From Lathyrus oleraceus (lineage: Eukaryota > Streptophyta > Magnoliopsida > Fabales > Fabaceae): a DNA stretch of 64,000 nt. Under the pieces are notes generated by a model that saw nothing but the letters and a program-made list of their open reading frames with translations, was not told where the DNA came from and did not search any database. Below, in pieces: positions 52,990 through 64,000 of this stretch (position 1 is the first letter of the stretch; every line of letters starts with the position of its first letter). The stretch is taken from contig NC_066581.1 of the NCBI RefSeq assembly GCF_024323335.1, positions 300,102,536-300,166,535 on the forward strand, in the 5' to 3' direction. The position numbers were made by a program, and so were the translations under genes.

Positions 52990-54110
52990 ACTTCTTAGCC
53001 CATTGTAGTAACTTGCCAACCCTAGAAAACTTATGATCTCAGTAACATACTTCGGAGTTTCCCATTGCAGCATAACATCAACCTTCAATGGATCAACAAT
53101 AATACCTCCCTCGGAAATCACATGGCCTAATAAACTCACTTCTTTCATCCATAACTTACATTTAGATATCTTTGCATACATCTTATTTTCTTTACAAGTC
53201 TGCAATACAATTCTTGGATGCTCTGCATGATCTTCATCTAACTTCGAATATATCAGAATAGCGTCGATGAACATAGCCATAAAATGATCTAGATACAAAT
53301 GGAATGTTCGATTTGTGTACTACATGAAAACTCTAGGAGAATTAGATACACCAAACGACATCACAGAATACTCGTAATGACCATATCTCGTTTTGAATGC
53401 AGTCTTTAGAATATCCTATGGTTTCACTCAAATTTGATGATAACCTGACCACAAATCAATCTTGCTGAAAACACAAGCGCCAACTAACTGATCCATTAGA
53501 TCATCGATTCTCGGAAGTGGATACTTGTTCTTGATAGTCACCTTATTCAGTTGTAATCAACACACAACCTCATGCTACCATCTTTCTTCTTAACTAACAA
53601 CATCGGCGCTCCCCACGGTGAAACACTCGGCTGGACAAACTTCTTATCAAGTAACTCTTCCAGTTGTTTCTTCAGCTCACTTAACTATGAAACATTCTAT
53701 AAGGGCCACCTATACAATACTAGAACCAGGTACTAAGTCTATAGAAAAATCCACCCCGCACTTTGGCGGAAAATCACAGATATCGTATAGAAACACAAAT
53801 CACACGCAAGGAAGCTCTTCCATCGCAACTTTACTGTTGATTCCCAAAGCAACAAACATAGTGAACACATGAAAATCCTCGTTCAAGAAGTATTCTACTT
53901 GATTAGAAGATATGAACATCAACTCTTCATCTCCTCTCATCTCTGGAAACATCATAGTCTTGGAAAAATAGTTGATATGAACACGGTTAAACTCCAACCA
54001 GTTCATTCCAAGGATAACATCAAGTTGACTCAACTATAGGCAGACTAAATCCATCGCAAAACTCTTACCATAAATAGTCAATGGACACTTCAAACACGCC
54101 AATAAAGTAG
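52990..54110 (-). pseudogene. Ty3-gypsy protease end and RT fragment
   Basis: Broken minus frames read LDVILGMNWLEFNRVHINYF (protease end, 54033), then fragments of RT between 53800 and 53300, then MFIDAILIYSKLDEDHAEH, CKLWMKEVSLLGHVISEGGI and SFLGLASYY. The catalytic FIDD is FIDA. After SFLGLASYY the homology stops and the Mutator-like end begins. RNase H and integrase are absent. The style is that of chromovirus-type gypsy elements. Confidence 0.82.
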
Positions 54111-54147
54111 TTACTGAACCATTGGTTGGGGTATCAATAACCATACT

Positions 54148-55326
54148 TCAAACCATAGAAGATAACTTTAAATCCAATCTCTTAGCATAATCAAGCGAAA
54201 TAAAATAATGTGGTTCACATGTGTCAATAATAGCAATCAAATGGATACCATTGATAAAATATGTACCTCGAATCAACCTGTCAGCACTAGTAGTCTTTGT
54301 CCCAAACAAGGAAAAAAACTTTCCTCCAGACTGGGCCTTCTCCGACTTCTGGAAATTAGTACTGATATGGACTTGGTCTCCATAATTGTAGCAAGTCACA
54401 ATATTACCCTTACAATAAGCATTGAGGTGCCCTATCTTCCCACATGTGTAATAATTTTTCTTAGCACTGGGACACTCATTGGAACTACGACTTATCACAC
54501 CACACCTATAACACTAGATCAGAGCAGGAGCTCTTCCCCCACTTGGTTTCTTCTCAACTGTAGCTTTCTATTTACCTTTGTCATCAAGAGTCACATACGA
54601 CTTTCCTCGAAATAATCTCTTCCCTTTCTTTTCATTAGTACTCTTGTAGTGAGTAGATCAGACTTTGTTATCTTCATCATAGATTCTACAATTATTCACC
54701 AGTACATAAAAGCTACAGAACGCCTGGTAACCAACAAACTGTTTGATCTTAGGACGCAACCCCTCTCAAACTTAGTGCACTTCGAACCTTCCGCAGCAAC
54801 ACTATTATAATGCGGACAAAATTTCACTAGCTCCTCAGACTTTGCAGCATACTCTGCAACTGTCGAATTTCCTTGCTTCAACTCAAGGGATTCAATCTCC
54901 TTCTTGCTACACACATCCTCAGGTTACCTCAGTACTAGTAAACTCTAGTCTCTATCGTGCATTATCCCACCAATCCTCAACTTCCTCAGACAACATGTAA
55001 GTACCAAACAATACCTTCTCCTCCTCAGTACAGGCCATTACTCAGAAAATATTTTTAATCTCTTTCAGCCATGCATGATGACACTCTAAGTCATATCTAC
55101 CCTTGAACATCGGTGGATTACTCCTCGAAAACTTTCCCAAGCCATAAAATTCATCATCGACTTGATTTTGTTGCCAATGCAGCACATGAAGCACTAACTC
55201 CAAAGCATCAGCAATTGCACGATTGTTTATTCCATCCATTATGCACACCATCAAACAGACATTAGAAGAAAGAATGCAACGACAATGTACACAAATGTCG
55301 TATAGTAGGGAACAATTGTATTGCAA
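54148..55326 (-). pseudogene. Ty3-gypsy gag and protease start
   Basis: From 55326: RAIADALELVLHVLHWQQNQ and FSRSNPPMFKGRYDLECHHAW (gag N-terminus). From 54914: ELKQGNSTVAEYAAKSEELV (capsid end). From 54498: the zinc knuckle YYTCGKIGHLNAYCKG and the protease start AIIDTCEPHYFISLDYAKRL, where DTG/DSG reads DTC. Frames are shifted against each other and contain stops. Confidence 0.82.
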
Positions 55327-55339
55327 AAACCTGGTCGGA

Positions 55340-55365
55340 CGGACCGATCTACTATGATACCACTA
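55340..55365 (-). other. Degenerate primer-binding site of the gypsy fragment
   Basis: On the minus strand, just inside the LTR, TGGTATCATAGTAG resembles the initiator-Met-tRNA site TGGTATCAGAGC. Confidence 0.6.
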
Positions 55366-55918
55366 TGTAACACCCTAAACTCATAAACCTATATATAAAA
55401 AACATTACTCGACAACTTAAGGTGTCACCAACAACAATCCTTCAACAACACATAGACATTTGAAAACACGCAGCGGAAAATAAATAACATATAACACCTG
55501 TCATCGCATGCTCACATTCACTTAAGTTATCATCACACGAAATCACATTAAACACGGTAATAAATTAAAACAACTTCGAATTGGGTCTTTTAAAGACTTA
55601 ACTTTCACAAAAATGATATAAAGGGGATTTTAATATCTAACTCTCAATAACTTTAAAACAACTCAACATAATATTTATTAACTTTGACGAAATGAGTAAG
55701 TCGACATCAATCATAATAACATAAAACATTGTTTGCCCCCCAGTGTTACAAAATTAAAGCATATCGACTAGAATAAATGTGATAACTAATGAAAATAGCT
55801 CCAACAACTATTTCCCACTCACAACAGCAATTCTACTCCTGAGTATCTGCAAGATATCCATGCTAGACAACAACAAAGCAAATGGGGTGAGAATTCACAT
55901 TAATGAATTAATGATATA
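55366..55918 (-). repeat. Partial LTR of the gypsy fragment
   Basis: On the plus strand it begins TGTAACACCCTAAAC, complement of an LTR end ...GGGTGTTACA. It is cut at about 55918 by Athila element 2. The missing part would lie beyond the right edge. Confidence 0.7.
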
Positions 55919-56887
55919 TGATCGGAAAAATAGCAAGTGTATTATTTTGTCTATTATAGTAATAAAGGGCAAATTCCTCGAATATCGATCTCAAGGACTA
56001 CAAGTTAGTATTTAGTTCATTTCATCGTTCAATTAAACAAAAATTATAATTGGGGTTTTCTAATTCAAAATTATAAAAATAAAGGCAAAGGAAAATAATA
56101 ATGAAAAATATGGGTTTGTAAGGTAAAAGGAACAATGACAGGGAAGGTGTATGATTTATCCCTGTAACAACTCTGAGTCACTATTGCATCAACAAATATC
56201 AATTACTATCAGTTCTCAAGGGTATTTTCTCCCATGTCCTTGGTGAGAAAACTTTTAATCATTCTACCCTAATTTCTATGTCCATAGGCAATTAGGGTGA
56301 AGTTAAGCTTTATTATATCAAGAATGATCTGATTGATACAGGGTATCCCTAGTCCTAGGTGATATCTACTGCAGAGTAATCTTATGAAAACCTTATCAAT
56401 GACGGTCCAGCCTTATTGATAACCATACAACAATCTCAATTGGCCGGAAGAGAAAGAATTAGACACATCAAAATATTACCGTAAAAACAATATTATAAAT
56501 GCAATTTTAAACTCATAGTCATTACAACTCTAAATCAGGGACACCCCCTAGCATTGGGGGGTTTAACTACTCATATTGTTCAAAATAAATTAAGGATTAA
56601 AAAATAGACATTACAAGTAATTGGGTGACTTGGATCTTCAATCGCTTTCGCTCATGAAAACCTTCCGCTCTTCGAATTCCTTGATCTCTGTAATCCTTGT
56701 TTGTCTGACAACGTTGTGTTCGCCTCGTTCCAAGATGATCTTTTCTCTTGTAGAAACTCTCATAATATAGTAAAAATCCCCTAGTAGAAGGTGGAAATCT
56801 CCAAAGCATCCCTGCAGCTTAAGCCCGGTGAAAAAGCCCGAAAACTGGAAAATTAGCATTTTGGGCTGACACGGGTTGTGTCAGGCT

Positions 56888-59833
56888 TGTCGCTACGCGA
56901 AAAATACAGAGCCGCCATCGGTTTTTATTTATTCCAAAGGAAATGGAAAATATCGAGAAAACCCCAAAGAATGGTCATCGCAACCACGAACAGGTTCGGA
57001 AGTCGGTTATGCAAGGGGAAGGTATTAGCACCCCTCACATCCATGGTATTCCATAAGAACCATCTAGGATGTTTGCGCTTACATGTGTATTATTTATTGA
57101 ATGCTTGCTTGCCAAAGGTTTGCGGAGTGGAGGTAGATTTTAATTTAGCTTGCTCGCCAAGGATTGGATCCTCGTGCCTACGTATGCCCACTTGTTGAAG
57201 TGAGAAATCAGAGCCCCGTAGTTCGTGGGTTTAAAATTGTTTGTGTGTTTTGTTGATTTTATTACCTTGAAGAAGGGTTTTCGATTGGGTTGTCCTAAGT
57301 CTCAAACAAAAGGTTTGAATGAGTTGAATTGTTTTTTAGGTTTTTTGAGAAAATGTTATTGATTTCGGATTGCACTAAAGGCTATGGATAAAGGTGAATA
57401 CCTTAAACTATCAAGCCAAACGTCTTGTGTTCGAAGCATTCAGAATGAGTGTAGGAAAGCTCCAGTCTCATCCCTTCTTTATCGCTCAAGGCTCATAATG
57501 TACGATCTTAATCGCCATTTATTGTGTTTTTGAATTTGATTTGGAAAAAGACCGCTTGACGTTGGGTCAAGGGTTTGCTTATTGATTTTTGATTTGAAAA
57601 AAAAACCGCTTGACATTGGATCAAGGGTTTGATTATTGGTCGCGAAATGGTGAGCGTTCCTAATTCCTAAGGAGTAGCTATAAAGCAATAAAAGAAAGAG
57701 AGTAAATGCGTACATCAGAAAAGGGAGAGGGTACATGTAAAGTACAAGGGAGTGCAAGAAATAAAAGGTCACACTGTCAGGTAGCCCAAGAGAAAGCCTT
57801 GTGTGTGCATAGTATCCTAAACTAACAATCGGATAATGGAAATACAAATCAAGTCTCCCTCGGGTAGTGCCATGAATGCATTTCATTCTTGCAATAAAAG
57901 ATTACAGGTCCTCAGAAACTCCAAGATGCATAGGTCAATCACACAAGTCCAAGTCCAAATGCAAGGGTCCTAATGAGAAGTCTCTAAGTCCATTCCAATG
58001 TCCTTTCCATGCTAAGGGAGTTAGTGTATTTCTGCATTTTTTAAGTCTAATCCATTTTTATGTTCATTTTAAGATGAGATGAATAATGCACAATATAATA
58101 TATAAAGCAAAATAAAAGCAAACAAAGTAAATGACATGAATTAAATGTTAGAAGCGGGAATTAAAAGTTAGAGGTTAGATGCGGAATAGTAAAAGTTAGA
58201 TGTTAATTGTTTGAAATTAGACCAAAGTAGAATAATGTTCAATATCAATATCAAAATCTAAATCAAATTCTAATATCAACACAAATCACACTATTATCAT
58301 AAACTCAAAATCAAGTGAAATTCTAAAATTCAAAACAATTATCAAAAATTAAAATCAAATAAAATTCTAAAATTAAAATCAATTATCACATGAAATTCTA
58401 AACAATTAGCAAATTATCAAAATAAAATCAAATAGAATTCCAAAGTTCAAAGCAATTATTATATCCTAATTAACATTCTACCATCCAAAATAATATCAAA
58501 ATGCATTCCAATTAGAAGTCAACAAACCATTATTAAAATAAAAATCAAACTAGGACTAGAAAATTAAAATCAAAACAAAATATGGATTAAGTTGGAATGA
58601 ATGGATCTTAGAATGAATTTCTAAGCCCCAAACAGGGGGTGTGAGGCAGTCATGGAGTGTGTAAGGAGAAATCAATAGGCCTAGTGCCTCGTTTGGCCTA
58701 ATCGCCCAGTATGAAAGGCTGGAGAACATTCATGACCTAACATGAGGGAAGAACGCCAGAAAAATGAACCTCAAAAGTCCTTACCACCATCGCCGAATTC
58801 AATGGCCGGCGAGAGCAACCGAAGGATTCGACGAGAGATCCGAAGTCGTTGTTCCGTTGCGGTTACTTGTAAAAATGGATAATGGATGATGATTGGATAA
58901 TGGAACTTGTAAAATGGAAATGGATTTTCGGATTTTAATTGGTGAGTGGATTAAATTGGATAAAACAAAAATGGATTAAAATGAAGTATGGATTAAAATG
59001 AAATATGGATAAAAATGAAATTGGTTTTGTGTGATGTGGGCTCAACCAAAAGAATGAATGGCCCTCCCTAAATATGAATAAAAAGAAATTCTAAATGTTA
59101 AATTGAATTTAAAAATTGGTTTGAACTGTCAAATTCCACTCGAATTATCAAGAATTAATTCGAATCATCAAAGTCGATTTGAATTATCAAAGATTGATTT
59201 GAATTGTCACAATCGAATTGAATTATCAAAGATTAACTTGAATTATCGACTTGGAAAAAAAGATGAAATAACATGGACATTTATGCTAAATGAAATGCTC
59301 AAATATGGTTCCCCAGGGAAATTCAAACAAAGTCAAATTCAAATTCGAACACATATTATGAACCAATATCATACAATGCATGACACACTTAATGAATCTA
59401 AGACTATTATAACATGCATTGCAATGAATGAACGACCTTGACTGAGAATGGACCAATGGCCAAAGATGAATGCAAATATGATTGTGCTAATGAATCAATG
59501 TATCAAGCCACATGGAATCGAGAGTCAAATGCCTGATCATGAATGCATGTAGATCCAAAAATGAGGTATATGATCACATGGCCATAATTAACAAAATTGT
59601 TCACCACTGTCATCAACCAAGTGATTAGGATATTCAGGATTGATCCATCTCAAATTACTGATGAGTCTTGGTATCCACCAGGTACCAGTACAAGCCACAA
59701 ATTCAAGTTACGCCTCCTTGTGCTGAGCCATGCTTATGCAAATGAAATGAATGCTTGAGATGATATGCAAATGTCTGGGGTTAGTGACCTATATGATCGA
59801 TTTGAAGGGTAAGGCGGATTTTGGAGTATGACA
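56888..59833 (-). repeat. Solo LTR of a second Ogre-type family, 2.95 kb
   Basis: On the minus strand it begins TGTCATACTCCAAAATCCGC and ends CGCGTAGCGACA. It is flanked by AGGCT (56883-56887) and GGGCT (59834-59838), one mismatch apart. The end segment read on the minus strand (GGTGCTAATACCTTCCCC, GCATAACCGACTTCCGAACC, GGCGGCTCTG) matches the end of the 7-kb Ogre LTR. No internal sequence is present, so it arose by LTR-LTR recombination. Confidence 0.8.
59118..59250. repeat. Short tandem repeats in the solo LTR
   Basis: GAATTATCAAAGATT and variants (GAATCATCAAAGTCG, GAATTGTCACAATCG) recur about every 24 bp. A plus-strand ORF with LSRINSN-type repeats here is an artefact. Confidence 0.7.
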
Positions 59834-60247
59834 GGGCTGACACGGGTCGTGTCAGGCTGACACGGGAGGCCGTGTTAGGCCATTATTTGGGGCAGTACTT
59901 ATTCTTTCTTGGCCTTCCTCCTGACACGGGTGGTCGTGTCAGGTGACACGGGTGGTCATGTCAGGCCTCTTGACCTGTGAAATCTTCGTTTTTCGACCGT
60001 CGAAACTTTCCATTTTCTCGCATTGAGTCTGTTGGATCTTCTTCGTGGACCTGGAGGGCATAAACACGAAACCAAAGCGTAAAATCACGAAAACACAAAA
60101 TAAAACTGACAATTAATAAAATTTCTTAAATAACTTACAGAAATGAAAATTAACTTTAAAGGTACCATAATACGTACACAACGTCTCAAAATCCTTGGTT
60201 TCTTGTCGGATAAGCAACGAAAACATAGTGAAAATGGTGACCGATCA

Positions 60248-60262
60248 TAACCCCAAACTTAG
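60248..60262 (-). other. Polypurine tract of Athila 2
   Basis: On the minus strand AAGTTTGGGGTTA directly precedes the LTR start TGATCGG. AAGTTTGGGG is the usual Athila purine tract. Confidence 0.7.
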
Positions 60263-61939
60263 CTCATTGTTTGTCCTCAAGTAATGTCCTATACGACATA
60301 GTGTGTCACTTCCTAAAATTTCTATTCTTACCATGATACTGTTGAGATCTTTCGCCAACGCCTTCACTCTCTCTTTTATAGTTCCTGCTTTTCCTAATGA
60401 GTTTTCTGTCGCACTTCCTCATCGAGGTACCGCTTCACCTGTCAGCTTATATCACACTCTCACGAAGTCTCTCGGGGTTTACGTGTTTCACTCCCAATTC
60501 AAATTATTCAATATCAATTTATAAGTTTGAATAGTTTCTCCTTTCGTATCAACTACACACAACACACACTTTTTGAGGTCTTTCGGGTTGTAACGGGGCT
60601 TGGGTTATGGTGCGATAAATACAAACAAAAGGGAAAATAAGTGGTTTTAGGTTCAGAGCCAATGTTAATATTCTTTTCACCGTGTTCTATTCTTTTCTTT
60701 TTCAATTGCTCAGTTTTTCTTTGATATTCTCTTTTTTTATTTTTTCAACTGAGTGCTCTTCCTTCGGTGAGTGCTTCTTTCGAACCATCGACTATATTTC
60801 ATTTTCTCAATTTTTTATGGTCGTTTTTATTCTTCCTAATTTTTTTCGCACTCACCTTGGTTTTTTATACTTATGGGGTTTACCCCAAACTTAGAATTTA
60901 ACATAGCTTAATGACATCACATTGACTCCGAACAGGGTAAGGAAGTGTTTGGGTTGCAGGTTACATTTATGTGGTTAGACAAAGAAATGGTACATGCTCA
61001 AATGGGGTTAACAAAGGATAACATTAACGGGATGGCTAGAAAGGCTCAGGGCTATAATCAAACAACGTGCCTCAGTATATGTATACATGCAGTGAAATTC
61101 CCAGAGAACCTACGCAAAGTCAGAGTGATAAAGACATACCTGAATATCACTCATGATGACAAATGTGTTTGGCTTTTTATGCACTCACCATATTAGGTAA
61201 AGCTTGACAGCATCCATAGTACCTCGAGTATAGTGTGGCTTCTTAGTCAACTCGGAATGCATAGGGAACGTACACTAGTTAAGCTTTAGAAGTTGCATCC
61301 GATCTTTTCTTCAGCAGTATCGACTTTCTGGGAAGATCCTTCACAACAAGCAATAGTAGGTGGAGTGATCATTTCATCCACTACTGCTATTGATCATCAC
61401 CTCATCCAACAATAATACCAAGAACCTGAAATGCATGCAGCACATGATACCCGACAGTAACAATAAACCAAATGTGAAATAGTAAAAATTGGGAACTAAT
61501 CAAATAAAACATAAAACAAAACAAAAATAAAAGCAAACAGCATAGTAAAACCTCCCCCAAACTTGAACTAAACATTGGCCTTAATGTTTTAGAACAAGAT
61601 AGAAGGAAGGTGACTCATAGTGCCCTATTGAGGGGGCTAGGGCGGAAAGTGCGACATGCCCACACGAAGTTCAAAATTTCCTAACAAATTTCAAATCCAC
61701 AGGCCTGACACGGGCCGTGTCAGCTGACACAGGCGGCCGTGTCAGGCCACTGTCTCTTCTCTTGGTTGGGTGTGGCCTTCAATATTCCTGACACGGGCCG
61801 TGTCAACTGACACGGGCGACCGTGTCAGACTATTGTTCTGCTCATTTTTCCAACTTTTTCCATGTGAGTGCCTTCTCCCTTTTATGCAAGGCACTATGTA
61901 AACCTAAAATAACAAAAAAACACAAACTTTAATTATAAA
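60263..61939 (-). other. Athila 2 untranslated region with palindromes
   Basis: No coding family is recognised. 61700-61830 holds four CTGACACGGGCCGTGTCAG-type palindromes, the same kind as in the LTR. Around 60690-60860 the sequence is T-rich and 60885-60900 repeats the CCCCAAACTTAG wording of the purine-tract region. Confidence 0.55.
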
Positions 61940-61985
61940 TAAAAACGCATGGGTTGCCTCTCACGAAGCGTTTCGTTTAATGTCG
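61940..61985 (-). other. Conserved post-pol block of Athila 2
   Basis: The minus strand reads GACATTAAACGAAACGCTTC and GAGAGGCAACCCATGCG, the counterpart of 3235-3315. It lies close to the protease frame here because the rest of pol is gone. Confidence 0.65.
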
Positions 61986-62012
61986 CATGGCTCTACGGTT
62001 CATTTTCCCTTG

Positions 62013-62309
62013 TTATGGGGGGGGGGGGGGGTACTTCATCCTCCAAACCTTGTTGCACCTCTTGTCTAAAACTAGGAAGTCGTCTTTTTCATAAGTATGG
62101 ATTCCTTTATGCCACAAGTCCTTTCTAACCTCGACCTCCTTACCTTGTTTTCGTTTCCTTTTATTTCTCTTTGCTTTTGGAATGGAGATAGGAGTCTTTC
62201 CATTCAGAGTTACTAATGGCAGTAGCGAGAGTCGATAGGGCCTTCCTGTATCTTTCTCTAATGTTGGTATGTTACTTTGCATTCTCGCCTCTGTCCTGAT
62301 CAAGCCCAC
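62013..62309 (-). pseudogene. Unrecognised basic ORF after the Athila 2 protease
   Basis: 98 codons with a Lys/Arg-rich middle (PKAKRNKRKRKQGKEVEVRK) and a Pro run from a 14-bp G homopolymer on the plus strand (62019-62032). I do not recognise a domain. It may be the fusion scar of the pol deletion. Confidence 0.35.
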
Positions 62310-62321
62310 TTGATAGTGAGA

Positions 62322-62726
62322 TTATGTATCTTCATCTAGCTCCCAATCTTCAATAATATTCATTGTTATTTCTTTGTCGTGAACTTTCAAGGTTAACGTG
62401 CCCTGGTCCATGTCGAGATTGCTTCGACTTTTCTGCATGAAAGGTCGAACCAGAATGATGGGTGCCTCATCATCCTCAGGTATGTCTAGGATTACAAAAT
62501 CAACAAGAAAACTCAAGTCCACTATTGTTACCAGTACGTCTTCTACTATACCATATGCATCCTTTCTCGAGTGATCCGCAAACTTCAAATTTGTCTTTAT
62601 ATCACTGACATTTTTAATACCCAACCTGTGACAGATTGATAATGGCATCAAACTCACACTAGCTCCAAAATCTATTAGTACCCTTTTGAAGGTTCTTCCT
62701 TTAATTGTGCATGGTACTGTTACCAT
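62322..62726 (-). pseudogene. Athila 2 aspartic protease region
   Basis: An open frame of 134 codons with the catalytic block VLIDFGASVSLMPLSICHRL and the flap region DEAPIILVRPFMQKSRSNLD. The usual motif in Athila is DLGAS and ILGRPF; here DFGAS and ILVRPF. It ends in an acidic tail. The frame is intact, but an active enzyme is doubtful with the Gly-to-Val change in the flap-side motif. Confidence 0.78.
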
Positions 62727-62775
62727 TCCAGGATCCTTCTGTTTGTTTGGAATTTTATGCTTCAGTGAATTTGCA

Positions 62776-63171
62776 CTATACTTTTCCTTCCAAGCTACAT
62801 GTTTTTCTGCTGTTGTTTTTTTTTTCGGTCATTACCTCTTCCATGAATTTATTGTACATGGGCATTCTCTCGAGTGCTTGAAACAAAGACATATGACCTT
62901 CTACCTTTTTAAACATTGTCATGAATTTCTCAAAGTCTGACTCGCTTGGTTCCTTCTTTGTCACTCTCTAAGGATAGGGCAACTTAATCACCGGTTTAGT
63001 CTCCTTTTTAATTTCCTCTTCAGTTGGTTTTCCAGGTGGTATAAATTTTTCATTTTTAGAGACATTTTTCGTTTCCCTCATGGCATACTAATATTCTCCT
63101 GATTTCTTGGATTTTGAACTGTTTCACTTGGTAAGGAACCTGGTGTTCGAGAAATTGCTAGTTGTTATACT
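62776..63171 (-). pseudogene. Athila 2 gag C-terminal part, cut by a copia element
   Basis: From 62964 the frame reads TKKEPSESDFEKFMTMFKKV, MSLFQALERMPMYNKFMEEV, the gag block ahead of protease in Athila. Upstream to 63171, shifted frames contain VIKLPYP and a Lys/Glu-rich stretch. The sequence ends at the copia LTR. Confidence 0.72.
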
Positions 63172-64000
63172 TGTAGGAGAATTGCCATCCAAGGCGCAGC
63201 GGAATTTAAAAATTTCTCCATTTAGTGATCCTTACGAATGGCCATGATCAGTGATAGAATCGTTACCTCTTATGGCGATTCAAACCTTTGGTGCAGATCT
63301 CTGATAATGATCAAAAACCTTTGATACAGATCCACAGAGTGATCACGAACGTTGAACGATGACAACGTCTCTACTCAGTCCACACGAACGGATTCCTTCA
63401 ATCTCAGTGCTAGCTGGTACGAATAAAGGCTTTGAGTGAGAGAGAGGGGGAAACGAAATTCCAAGTCTCTACTTGAATTTTAGTCTGAGTGGAGTCCCAA
63501 TGCTTCTACCCAAGGGGTTCTATGTATAGAACCACTTGTGTGGGCTTCAAGCTAAAAAGCCCACTTAAGTGTATTTTGGCCCATATCTCATAATATGACA
63601 AAATCACTTAAGTATTTGGTACCTTACCATATTTCGTCTCCCACTTAAGTGCACCGTACCTTACGATGTTCCTTAGTTACTCTATTTCTCATCAATCCGT
63701 CATTTGTGTGTGACCCTGTAGGTTTTCGTGACGTTGGCAATTATATTAAATCACGCATTTAACATAATAAACAGTGAGCGGTATCTAGCAACACATCACT
63801 GCTACCCAAGTCACGAAAATGTCATGTGATCTGACAAAACCTCCTGTGATAATAATTATGTGTATAATTACCCCTTTGCCCTTATGTCTATATTGAACAC
63901 AAGGTATAGACCGTGTCACCCTTGTCCAGTTCAATATTGGGCCCATAGATATTTATCCTGTTACGCAGGATGGGCAAATTCCATCTAGGACACTCATGTC
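63172..64000 (-). repeat. LTR of a second copia copy, running off the right edge
   Basis: The minus-strand sequence is the same LTR family as 35627-37053. It ends CTCCTACA at 63172 and contains the CACTTAAGTG repeat units (two instead of three). The core-promoter block reads CTATACATAG where the other copies have CTATAAATAG. The TC tract is almost absent. The rest of this element lies outside the window. Confidence 0.88.

Larger units (their letters stand above)
55919..60247 (-). repeat. Athila 2 3' LTR, about 1.38 kb without the inserted solo LTR
   Basis: On the plus strand it begins TGATCGG and ends CCGATCA, a 7-bp terminal inverted repeat. The stretch AGCAAGTGTATTATTTTG and AATTCCTCGAATATCGATCTC is typical Athila LTR wording. 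The left part is 55919-56887, the right part 59839-60247. Palindromes of the type CTGACACGGGTCGTGTCAGG flank the insertion point. Confidence 0.8.
55919..64000 (-). mobile_element. Athila-like Ty3-gypsy element 2, internally deleted and twice interrupted
   Basis: The LTR (55919-60247, with an insertion) is followed inward by a purine tract and the post-pol block. Then come a protease-region frame (62726-62322) and gag (63171-62776), all on the minus strand. RT, RNase H and integrase are missing between protease and the post-pol block. A copia copy interrupts gag at 63172, so the 5' LTR is out of view. Confidence 0.8.

Noticed and set aside
59103..59441. ORF with repeated LSRINSN-like peptides
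   Set aside because: It lies wholly inside the solo LTR and follows short GAATTATCAAAG repeats.
60303..61196. ORFs of 70-83 codons between the Athila 2 LTR and its post-pol block
   Set aside because: T-rich, no domain, and on the strand opposite to the element.

Overview
The window is nuclear DNA from a repeat-rich plant. It is most likely a legume of tribe Fabeae (pea, vetch or vetchling type). The evidence is an Ogre-type LTR retrotransposon with LTRs near 7 kb, two Athila/Cyclops-like Ty3-gypsy elements, a Ty1-copia element, CACTA and Mutator-like DNA transposon remains, and one ordinary plant transcription-factor gene. That gene, of the LBD/LOB-domain family, is the only clearly intact host gene. 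Almost everything else is transposon sequence, mostly nested.

Layout. (1) 1-32926: an Athila-like Ty3-gypsy element on the minus strand. Its only visible LTR is 31343-32926. Gag is at 31232-30711 and resumes at 8110-7205. Protease, RT, RNase H and integrase run from 7165 down to 3366, followed by two related ATHILA-ORF1-like genes (3056-1827 and 1066-1). The pol genes carry stops, a deletion and active-site changes. (2) 8111-30710: an Ogre-type element on the plus strand inserted into that gag gene. It has a perfect ATATC target duplication and two LTRs of about 6.98 kb that differ at only about eight places. Its interior is collapsed: a gag that seems to lack its capsid part, short pol remnants, and a 3' untranslated region with 66-bp and 88-bp tandem arrays. 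(3) 32927-34305: an Ogre-like LTR fragment and a CACTA-type terminus. (4) 34640-45068: a decayed CACTA reading frame (DUF4218/DUF4216-like) interrupted near its end by a complete but stop-riddled Ty1-copia element (35627-44388, TTATG duplication). (5) 45080-45700: a LINE fragment on the minus strand. (6) 46299-47407: the two-exon LBD gene. (7) 47408-49821: AT-rich sequence with a perfect 30-bp inverted repeat and another CACTA-like end. (8) 49829-52911: a Mutator-like element with inverted-repeat ends, holding a deleted transposase gene (plus) and a small GRF-type zinc-finger ORF (minus). (9) 52990-55918: a decayed gypsy gag-PR-RT fragment and part of its LTR, minus strand. (10) 55919-64000: a second, internally deleted Athila-like element on the minus strand. 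Its LTR holds a solo LTR of a second Ogre-type family (56888-59833), and its gag is interrupted by another copy of the copia family, whose LTR runs off the right edge.

How it works together. There is no operon or pathway here; the order of events can be read from the nesting. Athila element 1 is older than the Ogre inside it. The CACTA is older than the copia. The gypsy fragment is older than Athila element 2, which is older than both the solo LTR and the right-hand copia. The Ogre copy looks very young although its own pol is destroyed, so it was probably moved by proteins supplied by a relative. The most unusual sequence-level signals are a hairpin array with compensating stem changes in the Ogre LTR, palindrome arrays of the same wording in unrelated retroelements, and a GRF zinc-finger ORF carried inside a Mutator-like element.

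All calls come from reading the sequence and the translated frames by eye; no database search or alignment program was run.
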